From positions 1-5,577 of the forward strand of contig DASTKT010000191.1 of the NCBI GenBank assembly GCA_035715725.1: a DNA stretch of 5,577 bases, read 5' to 3'. Positions 5,549-5,577 of this stretch are shown here, piece by piece. Numbering within the stretch: the stretch's first letter is position 1; every line of letters begins with the position of its first letter. Below the pieces are notes generated by a model that was not told the origin of the DNA, made no database searches, and saw nothing but the letters and a program-made list of their open reading frames with translations. The position numbers and the translations under genes were made by a program. The DNA comes from JADGGV01 sp035715725 (GTDB lineage: Bacteria > Gemmatimonadota > Gemmatimonadetes > Longimicrobiales > RSA9).

Positions 5549-5577
5549 CGGCGGCCGTGCAACGTGCACGGCCGCCG
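5549..5577. repeat. Perfect inverted repeat at the right edge, possible hairpin or operator
   Basis: The arm CGGCGGCCGTGCA (5549-5561) and its exact complement (5565-5577) are separated by only ACG. The repeat touches the window end, so the arms may be longer. On the minus strand no T-run follows, which argues against a simple intrinsic terminator for a gene to the right. It lies about 120 bases before the first start codon, so it could be an operator or a Rho-independent-like hairpin ending the preceding transcription unit. What it does is not resolved here. Confidence 0.7.

Overview
The window is very GC-rich bacterial DNA with strong G/C bias at third codon positions. All supported genes lie on the minus strand, read from right to left. 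Two predicted lipoproteins, a secreted carbohydrate-binding protein and a CUT1 sugar importer point to a diderm, polysaccharide-degrading soil- or sediment-type bacterium. The base composition and the style of the proteins (signal peptide ending in PLAAQ, carbohydrate-binding region followed by a discoidin domain) remind me of Gemmatimonadota. That assignment is an impression and is not proved by the sequence.

Layout from right to left. 5549-5577 holds a perfect inverted repeat that reaches the window edge. 5427-5548 is the leader of the gene cluster, without a convincing promoter. 5426-4011 encodes a lipoprotein glycoside hydrolase of the Glycoamylase (PF10091) / GH144 type. 4011-2620 encodes a lipoprotein sugar-binding protein of an ABC importer. 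2623-1655 and 1658-837 encode the two CUT1 permeases (MalF-like, then MalG-like). 840-1 is the 5' part of a gene for a secreted protein with a carbohydrate-binding-like region followed by the start of an F5/8 type C (discoidin) domain; it runs off the left edge. Each of the four junctions is a stop/start overlap of 1 or 4 bases (TGATG, GTGA, ATGA, ATGA), so the five genes almost certainly form one translationally coupled operon.

Likely joint function: the GH144-type enzyme cuts a glucan outside the inner membrane, the binding protein captures the oligosaccharides, and the two permeases import them. GH144 enzymes act on beta-1,2-glucan, so sophoro-oligosaccharide uptake is the best substrate guess, but it is inferred. 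No ATPase gene is present, so a shared MsmX/UgpC-type ATPase elsewhere would have to power import.

The most unusual part is the first 240 bases of the last gene. It begins with a perfect 32-bp palindrome (759-790) inside the apparent reading frame and continues with nine tandem copies of a 9-bp unit (601-681). These copies spell out an oversized Ala/Leu/Val signal-peptide core.
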